A stretch of 6,907 nt of DNA, taken from assembly GCA_026417845.1 (NCBI GenBank), contig JAOACM010000245.1, forward strand, positions 1 through 6,907. Direction: 5' to 3'. Numbering within the stretch: position 1 is the first letter of the stretch; each line of letters opens with the position of its first letter. This document shows, one piece after another, positions 6,833-6,907 of this stretch. The translations under genes and the position numbers were made by a program. This DNA comes from Planctomycetota bacterium (lineage in GTDB: Bacteria > Planctomycetota > SZUA-567 > H5-PLA8 > CALKMO01). Under the pieces are notes generated by a model that saw only the letters and a list, made by a program, of their open reading frames with translations, searched no databases and was not told where the DNA came from.

Positions 6833-6907
6833 AGAGTCTATCGGCTTCAGGCCTTGTCCCGCTTCCAGTTGAAATTCGGGACGGCGGGCGGACCTATCCA
6901 ATACTAC

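Noticed and set aside
6801..6872. ATG-started 23-residue plus-strand frame
   Set aside because: No ribosome binding site and no conserved features; it overlaps the small hairpins.
6869..6900. TTGAAA plus TATCCA as a promoter for a gene beyond the right edge
   Set aside because: Spacing is 20 bases and the -10 match is poor.
6742..6907. In-frame continuation past the hppA TAG, open for 55 codons to the right edge
   Set aside because: The frame has no start codon, the translation shows no family features, and an open run of this length is not surprising here. The family normally ends where this TAG lies.
6725..6907. Minus-strand frame open from the right edge to a stop inside the end of hppA
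   Set aside because: About 60 codons of Arg/Pro/Ser-rich translation without recognisable features. It could be the tail of a convergent gene, but nothing supports it.

Overview
The window is GC-rich bacterial chromosome with four genes I consider real. It shows no mobile element, CRISPR array, rRNA or tRNA. The organism cannot be named from the sequence. Two clues point away from common model groups. Ile codons in the pyrophosphatase gene are ATA about half the time, which is odd at this GC content. The pyrophosphatase itself is a long form with a signal peptide. Signal peptides and likely exported proteins suggest a Gram-negative-type envelope. An uncultured lineage of the Planctomycetes-Verrucomicrobia-Omnitrophota kind is a reasonable but unproven guess.

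Layout. A plus-strand gene (19-1629) encodes a protein with one hydrophobic segment, a glycine-rich linker and a TPR-type helical repeat domain. It converges on a minus-strand gene (1667-3301) for an exported protein with coiled coils and a beta-rich C-terminal domain holding the protein's only two cysteines. Upstream of that gene on the same strand is rsfS (3386-3745), the ribosomal silencing factor. A 383-base divergent intergenic region follows (3746-4128). It holds candidate promoters in both directions, a nested perfect inverted repeat and a strong ribosome binding site. It leads into hppA (4129-6741), a complete membrane-bound proton-pumping pyrophosphatase. The last 166 bases have small hairpins and no supported gene.

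How the genes fit together. rsfS and the exported coiled-coil gene lie 84 bases apart on one strand and may be co-transcribed. hppA is transcribed away from them. RsfS lowers translation under starvation, and the pyrophosphatase recovers energy from the PPi of biosynthesis as a proton gradient, so both concern energy economy. Their adjacency is only suggestive. I found no convincing new multi-gene system. The most unusual items are DNA/RNA structures: a four-run G-quadruplex motif caged in a hairpin at the start of the TPR gene, and a REP-like nested stem-loop in the hppA leader.
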